Below are positions 23,273-61,900 of a DNA stretch of 64,000 nt, in pieces. Numbering within the stretch: the stretch's first letter is position 1; each line of letters begins with the position of its first letter. The DNA is from Chondrilla cf. caribensis (taxonomy: Eukaryota > Porifera > Demospongiae > Chondrillida > Chondrillidae). A program made the translations under genes and the position numbers. The DNA is taken from positions 2,737,479-2,801,478 of the forward strand of contig OZ026553.1 in the NCBI GenBank assembly GCA_964020155.1, in the 5' to 3' direction. The notes beneath the pieces are model-generated. The model saw only the letters and a program-made list of their open reading frames with translations. It was not told the origin of the DNA and did no database searches.

Positions 23273-23897
23273 ATGTAGGGATGACGCGAAAAAAACATGG
23301 CGGCCCTATATCACGCATACATTACAGATTCGCAAAAATATCGCCTATGGACGAGTATTCACCCCAAGCCAGCATTTAGAAGTCGTTTTCGGCTGATTTT
23401 AAATGAAATATTACTACTAACAAGTGGAGAGAACCCGGTTGAAGTGGCGAACCGGTGAAAGGTCAAAAATAGTAAAGGTCAAATTTTCGGATTCTTCTTA
23501 TTCTTCTCTACATATTTTTAAACAGGGATACCGAAGTTTTGGCTAGAGTTATGGAGCTAATTTTAACACGAGCGATTTTAATTTAATAGCGCGGAGTGCC
23601 CTTTCCTACTTTTGTTACCATTGTACTACTGCGGCATTTTCGGCACTACGGGGCGACTGCCTCGTAGTAATACGCAAAAATGTTCAATTAAGAATATTCG
23701 CCTATATACTTCATAACGATGAGTCACGATGGTGTACTGGGAAGACGACAGGTTTTATAGCGAGGTTGGTTCGAATCACCGAGATGCCGATTTTTTTATT
23801 ACCAAACTAATATTTTAAACACATTTTGCATCACATACCTGTGATGAAAAGAGGATACAAACAAGCATAATAAAAACATTTAAAATGATCAAGGATA
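23273..23897. other. Unassigned DNA between CUB copy D and the large inverted repeat
   Basis: A plus-strand frame from ATGGCGGCC near 23,299 runs about 50 codons (contains LILNEILLLTSGENP) and could be a decayed transposon ORF start. A B-box-like GGTTCGAATC at about 23,769 is followed by a T run, but no tRNA fold is possible. No gene is supported. Confidence 0.3.
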
Positions 23898-24198
23898 TAG
23901 GGATAACAAGCAAAAAAGGGAAAGAACAAGGTAGGGATGATCGGAATGAGAAGCTAAGACTGTCAGAGTGAGCTCGAGCAGCATGTCGGAATGGGAAGAC
24001 TGTCGGAATATAACAATCCTTTTATCAACAGCTGCTGACAGAATACTGTGTACGTATTGCACGAGCAATAACTGCTGTTGATATAGGGATTGTTATATTC
24101 CGACAGTCTTCCCATTCCGACATGCTGCTCACTCTGACAGTCTTCTCATTCCAATCATCCCTACCTTGTTCTTTCCCATTTTTTGTTAGTTATCCCTA
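23898..24198. repeat. Large inverted repeat, ~130-bp arms
   Basis: The left arm 23,898-24,033 and right arm 24,074-24,198 are over 90% complementary with a ~40-bp loop. Within each arm GGAATGGGAAGACTGTC and GGAATGAGAAG-type motifs repeat directly. Non-coding; a foldback or MITE-like structure lying 3' of the SBF gene. Beyond it (24,199-24,589) is AT-rich DNA with no gene. Confidence 0.85.
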
Positions 24199-24589
24199 CG
24201 TACGTACAGCCTTTTTCATTTTTAAGTGTTTTATAATAATATTATATGTACATTATTGTGATGTTTGTATATATTGTATATTATATTCAATAAACTTATA
24301 CGTATGGCCTCCTGTCACTAGCTATAATATGCACTTTACATAGTATATAATTATGCCCATACGTACTTGCAATCACAATAATAATTATGAATAAATTATT
24401 ATTGATAATGAGAAGACTGTCGACTTATTGATAATATTAATGATTATGTTACTAATAATAATAACTAAAATTCCAACCTGCAAGTTCATACATACAGATT
24501 TAAATATAAGTGGCAATAGGATATGAAAATAAATAATACAGGACATGCAATAATCATGCATAGCAATCTGTTCTATAGCAATTCAAACA

Positions 24590-49815
<25,226 letters not shown>

Positions 49816-50482
49816 ACTGACTATTCGTTCGGATTCTACCACAACAGATCATCGGGAAGATCCTGCAATCAGATTAGCTATATATGAGGGATTCTTATAA
49901 TAACATCTCTAACACTAGTCGGTACAGATCACACCATAGATGAGAGCATTATTATTACGGTTTTCTTACCGCGCTTTACAGTATAATACTAATACTGTTC
50001 ACGCGGGTATGGACCCAATATAAATAGCTAGGTATGGCTACTGCAATTATAATACAGATTATGTTACATCATAGCACTATATGATTTCGACACTGCATGA
50101 ATGTGACACGCAAATTATACGCAAGAAAAGTCATGTAGATCACATCCTTATGGATAAGTTCTAGTTACAGGGGGAATTCATCTTTTTTTAAGCGAGGATA
50201 TAATATACTCCAACACGGTACTAGAGTATCTATCATAATATTTTACCCCCAGAGAATATTTAGAAGATTGTATACAACATTTGTACTAAAGTTTACCTAT
50301 CCCATCCATCACTGATCAATTGTAAAGCTCAAGTACTATAGTAAATCAATCAGGACTGTCTTTCAAGGTTGTTGATACAACTGTCTGATACCATGCAACC
50401 TATTGTTTCCTAACAATTCACATTCCCTCCATATTATATATGTGTAAAAATACACACACACGTGCACACACACACACACACA

Positions 50483-50550
<68 letters not shown>

Positions 50551-51294
50551 ATATTATCTCATATTCCTGTTACCTGATCCCACATGATAGAATGATAACA
50601 TCACTCATCCAAGCTCTAGCGTAACATATGGGGTGCTGTGCCTTTATGTATGTACAAATCCACAGGTGTATACAAAGGTAACAGTACATCTGTAAGTGTA
50701 CAAATGGTGATGATAGCTACAAGTCATGATGAATCATCTTCACCTTCAACCATGCAGCTGATTCTTAAGTCATTATGAGAAAATCCACATACAGTAATAC
50801 TCAGTAGGATTATTGAGAACAATTCAGACCAAGCCCTCCTAAACAGCTCTAAATATAAACTATAAATTTTTACTTGAACTGGTGTTCACTGCACTACACT
50901 TTATAAACTACCTGATATCATAAGACCTGTTGCCAATATTTGAATAATGCCCAACACCCTGTCCACACACTGCATCATTAGTTGATCTGATCAATCTGTG
51001 TATTTGTTGCAATTGTGAAAGGGTACAGTAACTAATACATAAAAGTACAGGTACATATGCATACTTATGTGCATTTTTAATACTAGAGTACCCCTGCTAA
51101 GGAAATAACAGATTTTACAGTTCAAATATAAATACAAAACATTCTTGATCATACAAACATAAACTTCTTTTTGCTAATTCTTCATTCTGATGTCAGCACA
51201 TATGGGTCTGTATACAATATTGATAGATGAAGACTTTCCGGATCCACCTTGATCCATAAACATACATGCTCACATACTGTACATATGTACATAC
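49816..51294. other. Intergenic DNA 5' of SBF
   Basis: Non-coding as far as I can see, with a (CA)n tract at 50,452-50,549. The SBF promoter must lie near 49,850-50,050; no TATA box is obvious. The 3' end of the upstream minus-strand gene may also be here but was not identified. Confidence 0.5.
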
Positions 51295-52344
51295 CTTGAG
51301 AACATAGACCTTGTCCCAGACATCATGCAGTAAGTGAAATAACTCTGAAGTAGCTTATGTTTCCTCTCCAAATGGGCACCATCTTGATCCTTAGCCTCAC
51401 TATGATCGCCTTCGATGTTATTATTCAATTCAATGATGCTATTACTTGAGCCGCATTTCCTTTCTGTAGGTCTAAGCTTCTCCATGAGGTAGCTGCACAC
51501 AATTGGTGGTGGTTGGGAGGCATTCACTTTCGTGTGAGCTCTTATGAGTTCAGACTGGAGATGGACCAGCAATCTTTCCTGTTGACATCATAGTATAAGA
51601 GAGAACACAATCATATGTGTTGAGAGTAGATAAACAGTTACATACATAGCTAAGTACGTAGCTATGTAAGGTACATAAAGAGGATTTCAGAGTGAATTTC
51701 AAATATGTAACATTGAAAGTGTGAATAGCTTGAATTCAAAGGGCAGATCATTTCGCAATGAGACCTTAATATACACAATGCAAGTACTATAGTGTACATA
51801 CAGGATATGTACATACGTATGTGTCTGGTAAAGAACAGAGAATTTACACCTGTTCTCTAAGGTGAGACAAGTTCAATTATTTCACTTGTACTTCTTCAAT
51901 GCATAAATGGCATTGCCTGGAATCTGAGATGAAATATAATACATATGTGTACTTATATCACACATACGTACATAGGCTAATATATACATTCATACATTCA
52001 GAAGTATGTATATTATGCATACATATATACATACATAAGCATATACATACATAAGTATAATACATACATACATACATACATACATACATGCAGAAGTATA
52101 TACATATACATACATACATACATACACATAATACGTACATAAGTTGATTCATACATACATACATACATACTTTTGCTCTCATGCCTGATCTGGTCCACGT
52201 GAAGTAGGCAACTTAATAGATTGACTTCTAAAGAGAGTTAGGACCTCTTTCAAGTAACTGTAGTACAAATTCCCTGATGAACACATTCGTCTTTGACATA
52301 CAACATCAGAAGACATCACAGGATGGAAACGTTTTTGTTGGCTG
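51295..52344 (-). CDS. Two exons of an unrecognised gene
   Basis: Exon 52,185-52,344 (SQQKRFHPVMSSDVVCQRRM) and exon 51,295-51,578 (ERLLVHLQSELIRAHTKVN) join in frame if the first uses a GC donor (CAG/GCATGA). The second ends at AG/GTATGT in phase 2. Together they give about 148 residues, rich in Leu, Ser and charged residues, with no domain I recognise. Further exons should exist on both sides. It is separate from SBF, whose start codon has an upstream in-frame stop. Confidence 0.45.
52016..52173. repeat. (TACA)n-rich tract
   Basis: Degenerate ATACATAC tetranucleotide repeats in the intron between the two exons above. Confidence 0.85.
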
Positions 52345-52901
52345 CTAAAGAATAACAGGAAATGGAATTTTTTGGTTAACCATAATAATTCAGGGAAAGA
52401 AATGTAAATTGAAGCAGTCAACTATTATTAATAGTCTAATCTATCTGTTCAAATGGGTGTCATAGTGCGTTCATCTACTATATAAATGTCTCAAAACAAT
52501 ACATACGGGCTATACATGCATGTATGCCTTTCACGTTAAGGTACATTGGGGAGGTAACTGACATAACAGAAGGATGGATACGGAATGAGAATGTATAGGG
52601 CAAAATGCATACGGTGTGATACGGGTTGGCGGGAGATGTGGGATGGGTGTATTTATACATTAATGATGATGAGCAATGTTTAAGTGTCTACTGCTGGTCA
52701 ATACCCTACGTATGAAAATGTCAGTGACACGGATTCAAATCAATGGCTAGGTACTGCCACAGTTGGAAGTCAGGTGCCTCGTACAAATTGTAGAACTAGA
52801 AGTGATCTTAGAGCACATGCATACCCCGTGCAGCTCTGCATGTGGACTCGATATAATGGGCGCTTCGCAGAATCAATAGTTACGTACTGTATATATTTGC
52901 A

Positions 52902-52937
<36 letters not shown>

Positions 52938-52943
<6 letters not shown>

Positions 52944-53635
52944 CGTCTGTGTTGGTTGTGGGTATGCATGTTAATAAGTCAATTTTGGTAATGATAATGA
53001 TTATTGTGACACAAGTACAGCACAAGATTCGTATATGCATGTATAATCAGCCAGCTTCAATTGTTATGTGTGCATACCTATGGTTAGCAATACTACCTGC
53101 AAAGGATCTTAAGGTTCCTTTGAGCCATCCACTCATTTCAGAGTAAGTTTGTACATGACCACTCCATGAGGGGGTACAGAGCCGGACACCTTCCCTGACA
53201 TCACTCCGGCATCCTTGTGGAGCCACAGGTCACGTGCCAAGGCCTGCTGGGATTGGATACCAATGGTCTTGAAGTCCATAGTGATGGTTGAAGTGTTGCT
53301 GTTGTCTAGGTTCAGCAGAATGACAGCAACCGAGCCTCCAGAAAGGGGACCAGCCCACACTTGTTTCTTGGAGTCACTGCTGCTCCACACCATGTGACCT
53401 CGAACACCTTTCAAGAGGCAAAAGAAGTACTCAAACAAGTAGGGACAACTGATGAGCTAGATTAGATACGGGCTCACAGGTTTTTGCTTGGTAAAGCAAA
53501 TTGCTATCTGTGGATCCTTCCACAGATAAAAAATTTGGAAATGCCCACCCCCCACCCCCCACCCCCCCCTCCTTGAAATAATAGCCAAAATTGACTTATT
53601 AACATGCATACCCACAACCAACACAGACGAACACA
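52938..53635. repeat. Inverted repeat enclosing an alpha-galactosidase exon
   Basis: 51-bp perfect arms (52,938-52,988 and 53,585-53,635; contains GTTGGTTGTGGGTATGCATG) lie about 600 bp apart. Outside each arm is a GT/CA microsatellite. The only coding sequence between them is the exon at 53,133-53,407. Confidence 0.9.
53133..53407 (-). CDS. Last exon of a GH27 alpha-galactosidase (possibly orphan)
   Basis: The 3' splice site GAAAG/GT at 53,407 opens a frame of about 90 residues ending MYKLTLK and TGA at 53,133. KKQVWAGPLSGGSVAVILLN, DFKTIGI, ARDLWLHKDAG and PPHGVVMYKLT match the C-terminal beta-sandwich of plant/protist-type GH27 enzymes (VWAGPLSGG...RDLW.H). The catalytic barrel would be in upstream exons, but 53,408-55,129 is microsatellite and unrelated DNA with none visible. 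With the surrounding inverted repeat this suggests a displaced exon, or a very long intron. Confidence 0.75.
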
Positions 53636-54076
53636 CATACACACATACACACACACACACATACACACACAAGCATACACACACACAAGCATACGCACAC
53701 ACACGCACACACACACACACGCACACACACACAGCCCACTAAAAAATATACACACAAGTAGCTGTAGACACTAACATTGTAGTGTTTCGGTCTTCAGAGC
53801 CTCGTCAGTACAGCATTTATATTTTCACACAAGTGTACACGCTGGTACACATGCACACACACAAACATCAATATCACAATACTGTAGTATGTCTATACTC
53901 TGTGTACTCACACACACACGTGTAACCTGTCACAAATACACACATCCAAACATGTGAAATGATTGTGATTACAATAACTACAAAGTAAATTCCAACACAG
54001 CACTGACTGTTTCAGGGCACGCACACACATACACACACATGCTACCAACATACACATGCAAAAACCTTATACTACC

Positions 54077-54150
<74 letters not shown>

Positions 54151-55129
54151 ACACACACCACACACACACACGTGCACACAGACAAATGTGCGAATGTGCA
54201 GAATCACAGATTTGCAACTCCTTATATACCATCTGGACACTTCAAATTTCGCGCCATAATGACGTCAGAATATTGATCGACATCCGGGCCACTGCGTTGC
54301 CGTGTTGGCGAATACGTTATAAGATCATCGGAACGCATAACAAACGCGATCGAAAATTGCATCGTAACATCCGAATACAACTCGATACAGCAATTTGAAA
54401 TACATCATCGCAATCAGTACAGGAAAAGAAAAGCGAATAAAAAGGTAAAGTGACCCCGAACTGCCGACGGGGTCTGTTATTCCGTGTTTTCTGACTTGTC
54501 CATACATTTGAATAGAGCAATCATCACCTATAGAGGTAGAATAAACTAACGAATGCAATGTAAAATTTCATATGAGTGGGAAACTGGGGAGCTTGAGTGT
54601 TTGGTAGAAGGCTTCTATCCAAGCAGATCGAATCCTGAACTACTCTGGTGTTCTGGGGAAACTGTGCTCTATTTGGCTACAATTGGTGTTGACCAGAGAT
54701 ACGCATTCAACTCATAGATATACTCGACGTGTACTTCGTGGTCATGAGTTTACACCCACCATAGATGCTATAAACTGACATAATTTTAAATAGCAATACG
54801 TCGACGTACCTCATTGCATGAATAAGCTCATACTGTACCAAGTGATCGCCCAACCAATCCCACTATGGGAGGGATCTATGATTATATCTATAGACCTTGC
54901 ATGTACCTTATGGCCAATCGTCTCTCATCATGCACATGCATGCTATCGGGACATTGTCCACCCATTCCTGCACTGACTATAGGGGTCATAGATGTTCTAT
55001 TCCACGTATAGGCTTGTACGCCGATCAATTGCAAGAGTCATGATTGGTAGTCACTAGTGTTTAGACGAGGACATAGAGGAAGTTGTCTGGTGTCTTGGTA
55101 ACGGTCTGGCCAAAGGTCGACTACCCAAA
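53408..55129. other. Microsatellite-rich intergenic DNA
   Basis: Holds (CA)n tracts at about 53,630-53,733 and 54,080-54,172, a C-rich run at 53,548-53,571, and a TGACGTCA site at about 54,259. No exon-like frame with splice signals was found. The right end, upstream of 55,130, is presumably the promoter of the plus-strand gene. Confidence 0.5.
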
Positions 55130-55811
55130 ATGGCGGCTACGGAGGTACGTACGTACGTATGTTCGTGTATCGATGTTGTAGTATCTGTGCTTCGTGCAAA
55201 GAGCCAATTATTATTATTATTATCAGTAGTATAAATTAGCACTAAAAACCAATTTTAATAAGTTCATTATCCCAAATTTCCTAACATTAATAGCTCCTTT
55301 CTTGCAATCCACATCTTCATCGTGTTCCTGGCTACTCTGGGTACTTTCAAATTACTCAAGAACATGTCGCCTGCTTTTTCATCCTCTTTCATCCAAACTC
55401 TATGCATGAACTGGTTGATTTAATTGTTTTTCTGTAATGAATGTGTGTGCTTGTGTAGCAATGCTATGAAAGAGTGTTAAACCATGTGGACAAATCAGCC
55501 GGAAGAAACACTTTAGATACGCAGACTGTGAATCAATTGCACCAGCAAAGCAAACAGTTTGGTCATGCTGGATTGTGCCTCATGTTCCAGTACAGATTCA
55601 TGTTCCTAATGTATTACTGCAGGTATTATGAGCAGTATTTTGAAGACCTACAGGCCGAGTTACAACTCCTCCAGCAAGAACAAAAACAGTATGTATGTAA
55701 CTGATTTTGTATGTTTCTTTTTTGGAAATTATACTTCTACTACTACAGGCTACAGATGAAATTGGAAAACATGAAGTGTGTGTTTGTGTACCTGTGTGTG
55801 TGTGTGTGTGT

Positions 55812-55854
<43 letters not shown>

Positions 55855-56649
55855 TGTATCGACATGTATGTGCATGTGTGTGGGAGAGTTTGGCAGAAAA
55901 ATTATTAAGGTTGTCAGAATTTAAACTTAAATAGATGGAAATGACATTATATCGACTTTATATATGTACATGTGTAGCCCCCCATATGTAATCCGGGTAC
56001 ATGACAAATGAAGGTTACTTTGTAATTTTGTTCGGTGATTTTTGCATGATTTGAGAGTATTTGCATTTTAAGATTCTCATTTTTCGAATTCTTTAGTCCT
56101 ACAAGCTCAAAGAAGTTTAGAGGAGGAATCTCTAATCTCTGAGAACAGGAAGCTGTTGAGATTATCTCCCAGTGAAGCTGCAGACCTGGCTGTCTTGGAA
56201 CATGAGGTTTGATTACTCATTTCGTATGTGAATAATATACATATGTATATATGTAATTGTAATATTCATTTAATTTTGCCATGGATTTTCCTGGTTATAT
56301 GAAACTGTAGTACATGTGTATTTTGAAACCCAAGCAATTTTGCTTAATGTTGAGTGCTTCATCAGCTGTCCTTTTCGTCACGTATGTATAGGTGTTGAAG
56401 GCAGAAGATGAACACAGGGAAGTACAATGGCTGCAAAGAAACAAGTATGTGCCAAAGCAACGTATGATAGACCTGAAGAGGCAGCTCAAGGATAAGGAAG
56501 TTGGTGTTTATCCTGGAGATGTCGAAATTTGAATAACATTATTATTACTGTATGTACGTACTTCTTTCCAACAGGAATTACATGTAGAGTTGACATCTAC
56601 GAATAGACAACTTGTTATACAGTGCCTTCAGCTTGAAGAAGGTCTTAAG
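55130..56649 (+). CDS. Coiled-coil protein, 5' exons
   Basis: Probable exons: 55,130-55,144 (MAATE), 55,459-55,696, 56,097-56,206, 56,392-56,499 and 56,575-56,649, all with GT-AG signals and matching phases. The second exon is uncertain inside (an unspliced LCLMFQYRF stretch). The sequence is strongly heptad-like: YYEQYFEDLQAELQLLQQEQ, SLEEESLISENRKLL, MIDLKRQLKDKE, LHVELTSTNRQLV. I do not recognise the family. The downstream POLRMT-like exons start in a different phase, so the two are probably separate genes or an exon is missing. Confidence 0.5.
55792..55852. repeat. (GT)n microsatellite
   Basis: GT repeats in the intron following exon 2 of the coiled-coil gene. Confidence 0.9.
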
Positions 56650-58928
56650 GTATGTCACTTTCTGCAGTGCACTGTGGCTGTTCTTTGGGCACCTTTATAT
56701 ACATAATGAATGTGCATTAAACCTATACTGTATACATGGCAGTTTTAATCAGTGTAGCTCAAATTAGCCCATTCACTTGTACACTTGTTGGATCTGATGT
56801 CACACAAATTGGAGGGTGCTATGCGCCCTGGGGGCAAGAATGATATCAGACAAATTACACCAATAAACTGTTGATAACTGGCTTATTTCAAATTCAAGCA
56901 AGTGGAATTATGATAAGCCTCAAGTTTTGGTACTTTATGCGATGTAACTAAAGACATTCGCATATACAACCAGATTTAGATATATGTGGTGGTTGGTTGA
57001 ATGTGTGGCCTATTGGGTGAGGATATGACCTTTAATAAAGACTAAGGCTAATTTGAGAACAAATGTCTTCTTGTGGAAGCAAATTTCGGGGGGGGGGGGG
57101 GTCAACTCTGGCATGATTGTTTATTTACCTTCAATGATAATATTATTATTCAATTTATGAAGATAAATTGGATTGGTGAAGGTTGTATGTACCCATGATT
57201 TGCTCCACTAAGACTGGATGGTCGCCACTCGTACACAGATGCACGGTAACCGGCCATTTGCAGTTGCCAGGCGAGGGTCTGGCTACGCGAGACTATATGA
57301 ACTATGGCTGCATGCTCGCAACTAAAAATTAACATCTTTGAAAATGACAAGTATATTAATCGTTCATAAAAATTGATGGTGAACTCAAGTTCGCGATGAA
57401 GGCCTAGAGGTATTCTTCGCCCCCATCCATCCAATCGCAGCCACCGTAGACACCACTCAAGTAGAGCTTTGCAATCGATGAACTGGAAATTCGTCAAACC
57501 GACTTCCGACCACAGAAGTGAGAAGACAGGTGCAATTCGACTGAGAGTTTCTCTTCTCGTTTATTCGACCTATTCTCTGGAATGGCCCAATTGCCAGCGA
57601 AGCGTGAACGCTTCGATTTGAGTCTGAGACAGAAGAAGGAGATTTGTCAGTATAAAGCTGAAAACCCGGCCATAACCCAAGGCGAATTAGCAGCTCAGTC
57701 GCCATTATGCCTATTGCGCAACGTGTAGCCTATGCATTTTTTCTTTTCTCAGCACATACAGCTTGTCGTTTAATAGTTGTAATGATAATAATATGTTAAT
57801 GTATGTGATATTTTCAAGATAGCGTGTTTTGTTTCTGTCAACAACACCAACACAATTCATGATGCAATGCTGATGGACATACCACTGCCACAGAGCTTGC
57901 TCCGGCCCTGATAAGTAAGGGCTAATCTAAATGATAATTATCACCAATTTATTTCAAGCAAATTCATGTATACATGCGCTTACTCCTTTCGGTTACTTCT
58001 TTTATTGTACTTTGGCTAATTACGAAGACTGGTTACTGTATTTTGTTACCACAACTGCCAATGCATATAGTCGGCCCATAGACGTGGCATTAGAATGAGG
58101 AATATTCTAGGAAGTACAAGTAACATTACGCAATATAATCGCGTCTGCTCTACGATCTCAGAGTCCACGTGACATTGCGCAAGAGGTTCGCACAATAAAA
58201 TGGTGCCTTGATGATGCAGGAACTTCTAAGGAAACCATTGCACCTGATAAGCATTGGAGAATGCAGAAGAGGTTTGGTAAAGTGCATCATGTACCTATGA
58301 GTATTTGTGTTATAAATGTGTATATTCGTAGCGACTAGGTTCGAGTAATGGTAGGAATCTATGTATTGTTGACTTCTTATCTCACTTCCCGCGGTCGTAT
58401 TCCTCCTGCGTTTAATGTAAGGGGATCGAAGGGAGGTATCTTGAAGTGCCTGGATAACTTGGATTGAGCGTCATTAGATACCGTTAACCTTTAGCTATTG
58501 ACATCTGTCGAATCAATGTTGAATCATAAGGGTCTATGGTTGAATCACCTTTCTATGGAGTTGAAACTGTTACTAACTAGAGTCAATAGCTCGATGCTAG
58601 ACTGCTCGAGGTTATCAATCCCAGGTTACCCTAGTTTACCCTATATAACTCCATATGTGGGGGTTAGGCCTCTGAGCTAGTGGCCCATCAATAACAGACT
58701 ATGAGCATTGACATTTTTTCCTATTCCTTTCTAATCCCCTTTAGATTTTGAGATGATTATGTTTCGTTTTCATTTCCTGAATGATTTCAACTACAGTACT
58801 TACTACTGTATCTACATGTGTATTTATCCAATGGAATAGATTTTTCCAAGTATATTTGTCAGTGAATGTTTGATGATTTCAGGGTTAACTGGTTATACAT
58901 TCAATATTGTGATTTTTGTACTTGGCAG
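56650..58928. other. Intron/intergenic stretch with decayed transposon pieces
   Basis: No exon with convincing splice context. Contains a G12 run near 57,089-57,100, a pogo-type fragment at 57,582-57,728, and a frame at about 58,140-58,270 (DIAQEVRTIKWCLDDAG) that may be another transposon remnant. Confidence 0.4.
57582..57728 (+). pseudogene. CENP-B/pogo-type DNA-binding domain fragment
   Basis: A 48-codon frame KRERFDLSLRQKKEICQYKA... ITQGELAAQ matches the first helix-turn-helix (psq/CENP-B N-terminal) of pogo/Tigger transposases, where LTLxxKxxI is typical. It stops early at TAG and no DDE domain follows. It is a likely relic of the autonomous partner of the pogo-like MITEs. Confidence 0.5.
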
Positions 58929-61900
58929 GTGTTCGTTTATTGCAAATAACAAGGGCACAGGGGAATACCAGTCCAAAGACCACATCAATCTCTTTACAAA
59001 GTAAATCTGGGTTGACTTCTCCAGCAGAAGATAAGAATTCTTCCAGACTTCCACAGTTCAGAGAATGTGATGTAGTTGCTTGCTTGGAAGCTTTTCTTAG
59101 CCAAGGAATGGTTAGTAGCATCATGTGGCTGGTTACTCCTCCATCACATGTAGGTTAGCGTTGGGCGATAATACGATAATCGTATTTATCGTGATAATTA
59201 GCAGCAACGATAAATTATCGTATTCATTCCCACCTTGAACGATTATCGAAATTATCGACTTTGCTAATTAAATATGGCTGCTCAACTAAGTTTGGTGAAA
59301 AAGACGAATACCAAGAGTCCTGTATGGAACCATTTCAGCCTTAGAGCTGATGATAAGGGATTGCCCATAGCTGGAGATGAGGACAAGCCTGTGTACCAAT
59401 AGTGTTTGAAACAGTACTAGCTTCAAATATTGCGTAAATTCTAACCGATATTCCGTTATTGCTAACCGTTAACTGATTACTGGGTAACCGACAAAAACAT
59501 TACCTTTTCCATGATCTGTATCGTATAATGTGATAAATGATGAGTTGATTGCACAATAATCGTGATAATCGTGATATTATTTGCTACAATAATCGTGGAT
59601 GAATTCCTCTCTTATCGCCCAATGCTAATGTAGGTAGAGGGTTGACATTGCAGACTTCAATACTTTAGGATGCAAGGAGCAGCTGACATAATGCTATTTC
59701 TAGGTTTTCATTGTTTCACGATCTAAAATCATTTCTTAGTGTTCCATTCGGCTTATAACCCTGTATTTGAATTATTGACTGTGGCAGTGTCATGATTAGC
59801 ACCAGTACATTAGTGTCTGCTGAGTCACTTCTGATCTGCCCTTTGATCACTCTGACATGTCCACCCAACCAATGGCAAGTCTTAGAAAAAATTCCGGCAT
59901 TTGATTGATGGTGAAGTCTACAAATTTCTTTTTCTTCAATTGTGTACTTGAAATCTTCAGTTTCAATTAGTTGAGCCTTATTTTCTGTTGTTGGCAAGTT
60001 GTGTTCTTTCAAGAAAACTTAGATTTGACTGTAATTGCAGTACAAGGCGAAAATTGAAAGGTTTGACAATTTCCATCGTAGCTACCAATGCTACATGATA
60101 CATTCGTGCAAACTCATTCACCATTGACTCCATTTTTTATGGGCAGTGGGCGTATTCTTGCATATTGTCAATTTGAGTAGATATTTGATAATTCGTCACA
60201 GTGTAATTTGACTGGTTGTCTATATTAAGTATGACCACAACTTCCTATCAATTCCATATACTGTTCCATATAACACATGGCAATAATAATCTTAGATTGT
60301 AGATTGAATATCCACAATGTTTCCTATTAGTAAACACATTTCGTTATTGTTGTAGAGGCTCAATGCTGCTTGCGTATATGATAATATAGTTGAAATTGCA
60401 ACTTTCCAGACCTTCATTAATTATTATCTTTAATCTCCACTTTGTCAATTGCAATCACATTTTATCTGAAAACTGGATTATATCATCTATATATTGGGGA
60501 AATATAACACTTGACTGATATTTAAGGGCTGCCACAGGTGTGAAAAAAGATGGCTGATTTTGAATTGCCAAGAATTAGGATTGGACTAGAATTCGAGCAC
60601 AAAGTCTTCACTGAATGTGCTGTCTACAACGAAGGTTATGTGAAAAAGACATCCAAGTAATTCAAATGTGAGGGGGGGTAGCCCCACGGTTTTTAACTTG
60701 AATTACTTGTGAGACGAATTCATGTATTATGTATGTATGTTAGTAGTAATGCTTACAGGTAATTGAGTCTTTTTTATTGATTACTTATTAGGTACAACGA
60801 GCAGATCGTATGTTCAAGAGTTATCAGAAACTAGGCCATACATTCGGCAATGACGTTTGCAATTTAATGCTGATGGGATGGGCTAAAAAGGTGCCACTTT
60901 AGCATACCTGTACTGTTACTACTACTAGAAACCATCATGCTAGTGTATTTCTTATAGCAAGGGAGTAGATTTGGTACTATAACACCAACTGTGATGTCAT
61001 TGCATGCCTTGTCCTAGGCCACCCTTTGGCACCATACCCTTAGCCACAGCTAAATCTTACTCAAACACCCCTGTTGGAATGTGTGCATACATCTTCACTT
61101 TGTAATTCCAATGATGTAAGCAATGGCATCATGGTTGCCCAGGGTGCATGACATATGGCTGGGATGTATCATAGGAAGTTTCTTATATCATGTGAGCTTA
61201 CCTGTACAAAGTCTGTAATTCTATTTAGCTAAACTCTATGTAGGAAAACTCTTTGTGGTTAGCATACTAGAATATCTCTCAACTGTTAATTTGGGTAATG
61301 CTTGTAAAATTGTGCCTTGTATAAACTCTTGATTCGTTCAATCGCAGGGTAAATGGTTGCAGACCAAGAATTTATTGAAACGCCTTAGACAACAAGGCTT
61401 TGTGCCGGATTCACAAACATATGCCATCTTATTGTTCTTGTTCTCAAAACAAAATAACAAGATAAAGGCCCAAGAGGTTTTGGAAGAAATGAATCAAAAG
61501 GTTTGGGTAGTTTTGTCTTGTAGTGTAAATTGTAAGTTTGTGTATAGTTTGTCCAACCATACCAGCTGACTTGTATGTGTACATATGTGAGAGTTCAACA
61601 ACAACCTGATGTGCATACGAGCTAATGTGAATCAATTCCATTGTGCTTATGTGTGTATATATGATGTAATAATTGTCTCAACTACTTACAGCACGTTTGT
61701 TCTCTGTTTTGTAAGGGAATAACAGTGAGCGATCTATTTTACAAGACTAGATTGACAGGAAATCAAATCTTGAAGCTTCAAAAAGTTTGTTGTTGCATGG
61801 TTTTGTGTGTACATACGTGCATACTTATTATTTTGTATTTAGCATGATTAATTCCGAGAGATTCACAAGAATTGCCGGTATATGTAGCCCTTGTAACACG

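Noticed and set aside
23740..23800. tRNA-like B box GGTTCGAATC followed by a T run
   Set aside because: No acceptor stem or anticodon arm can be formed around it; at most a decayed SINE fragment.
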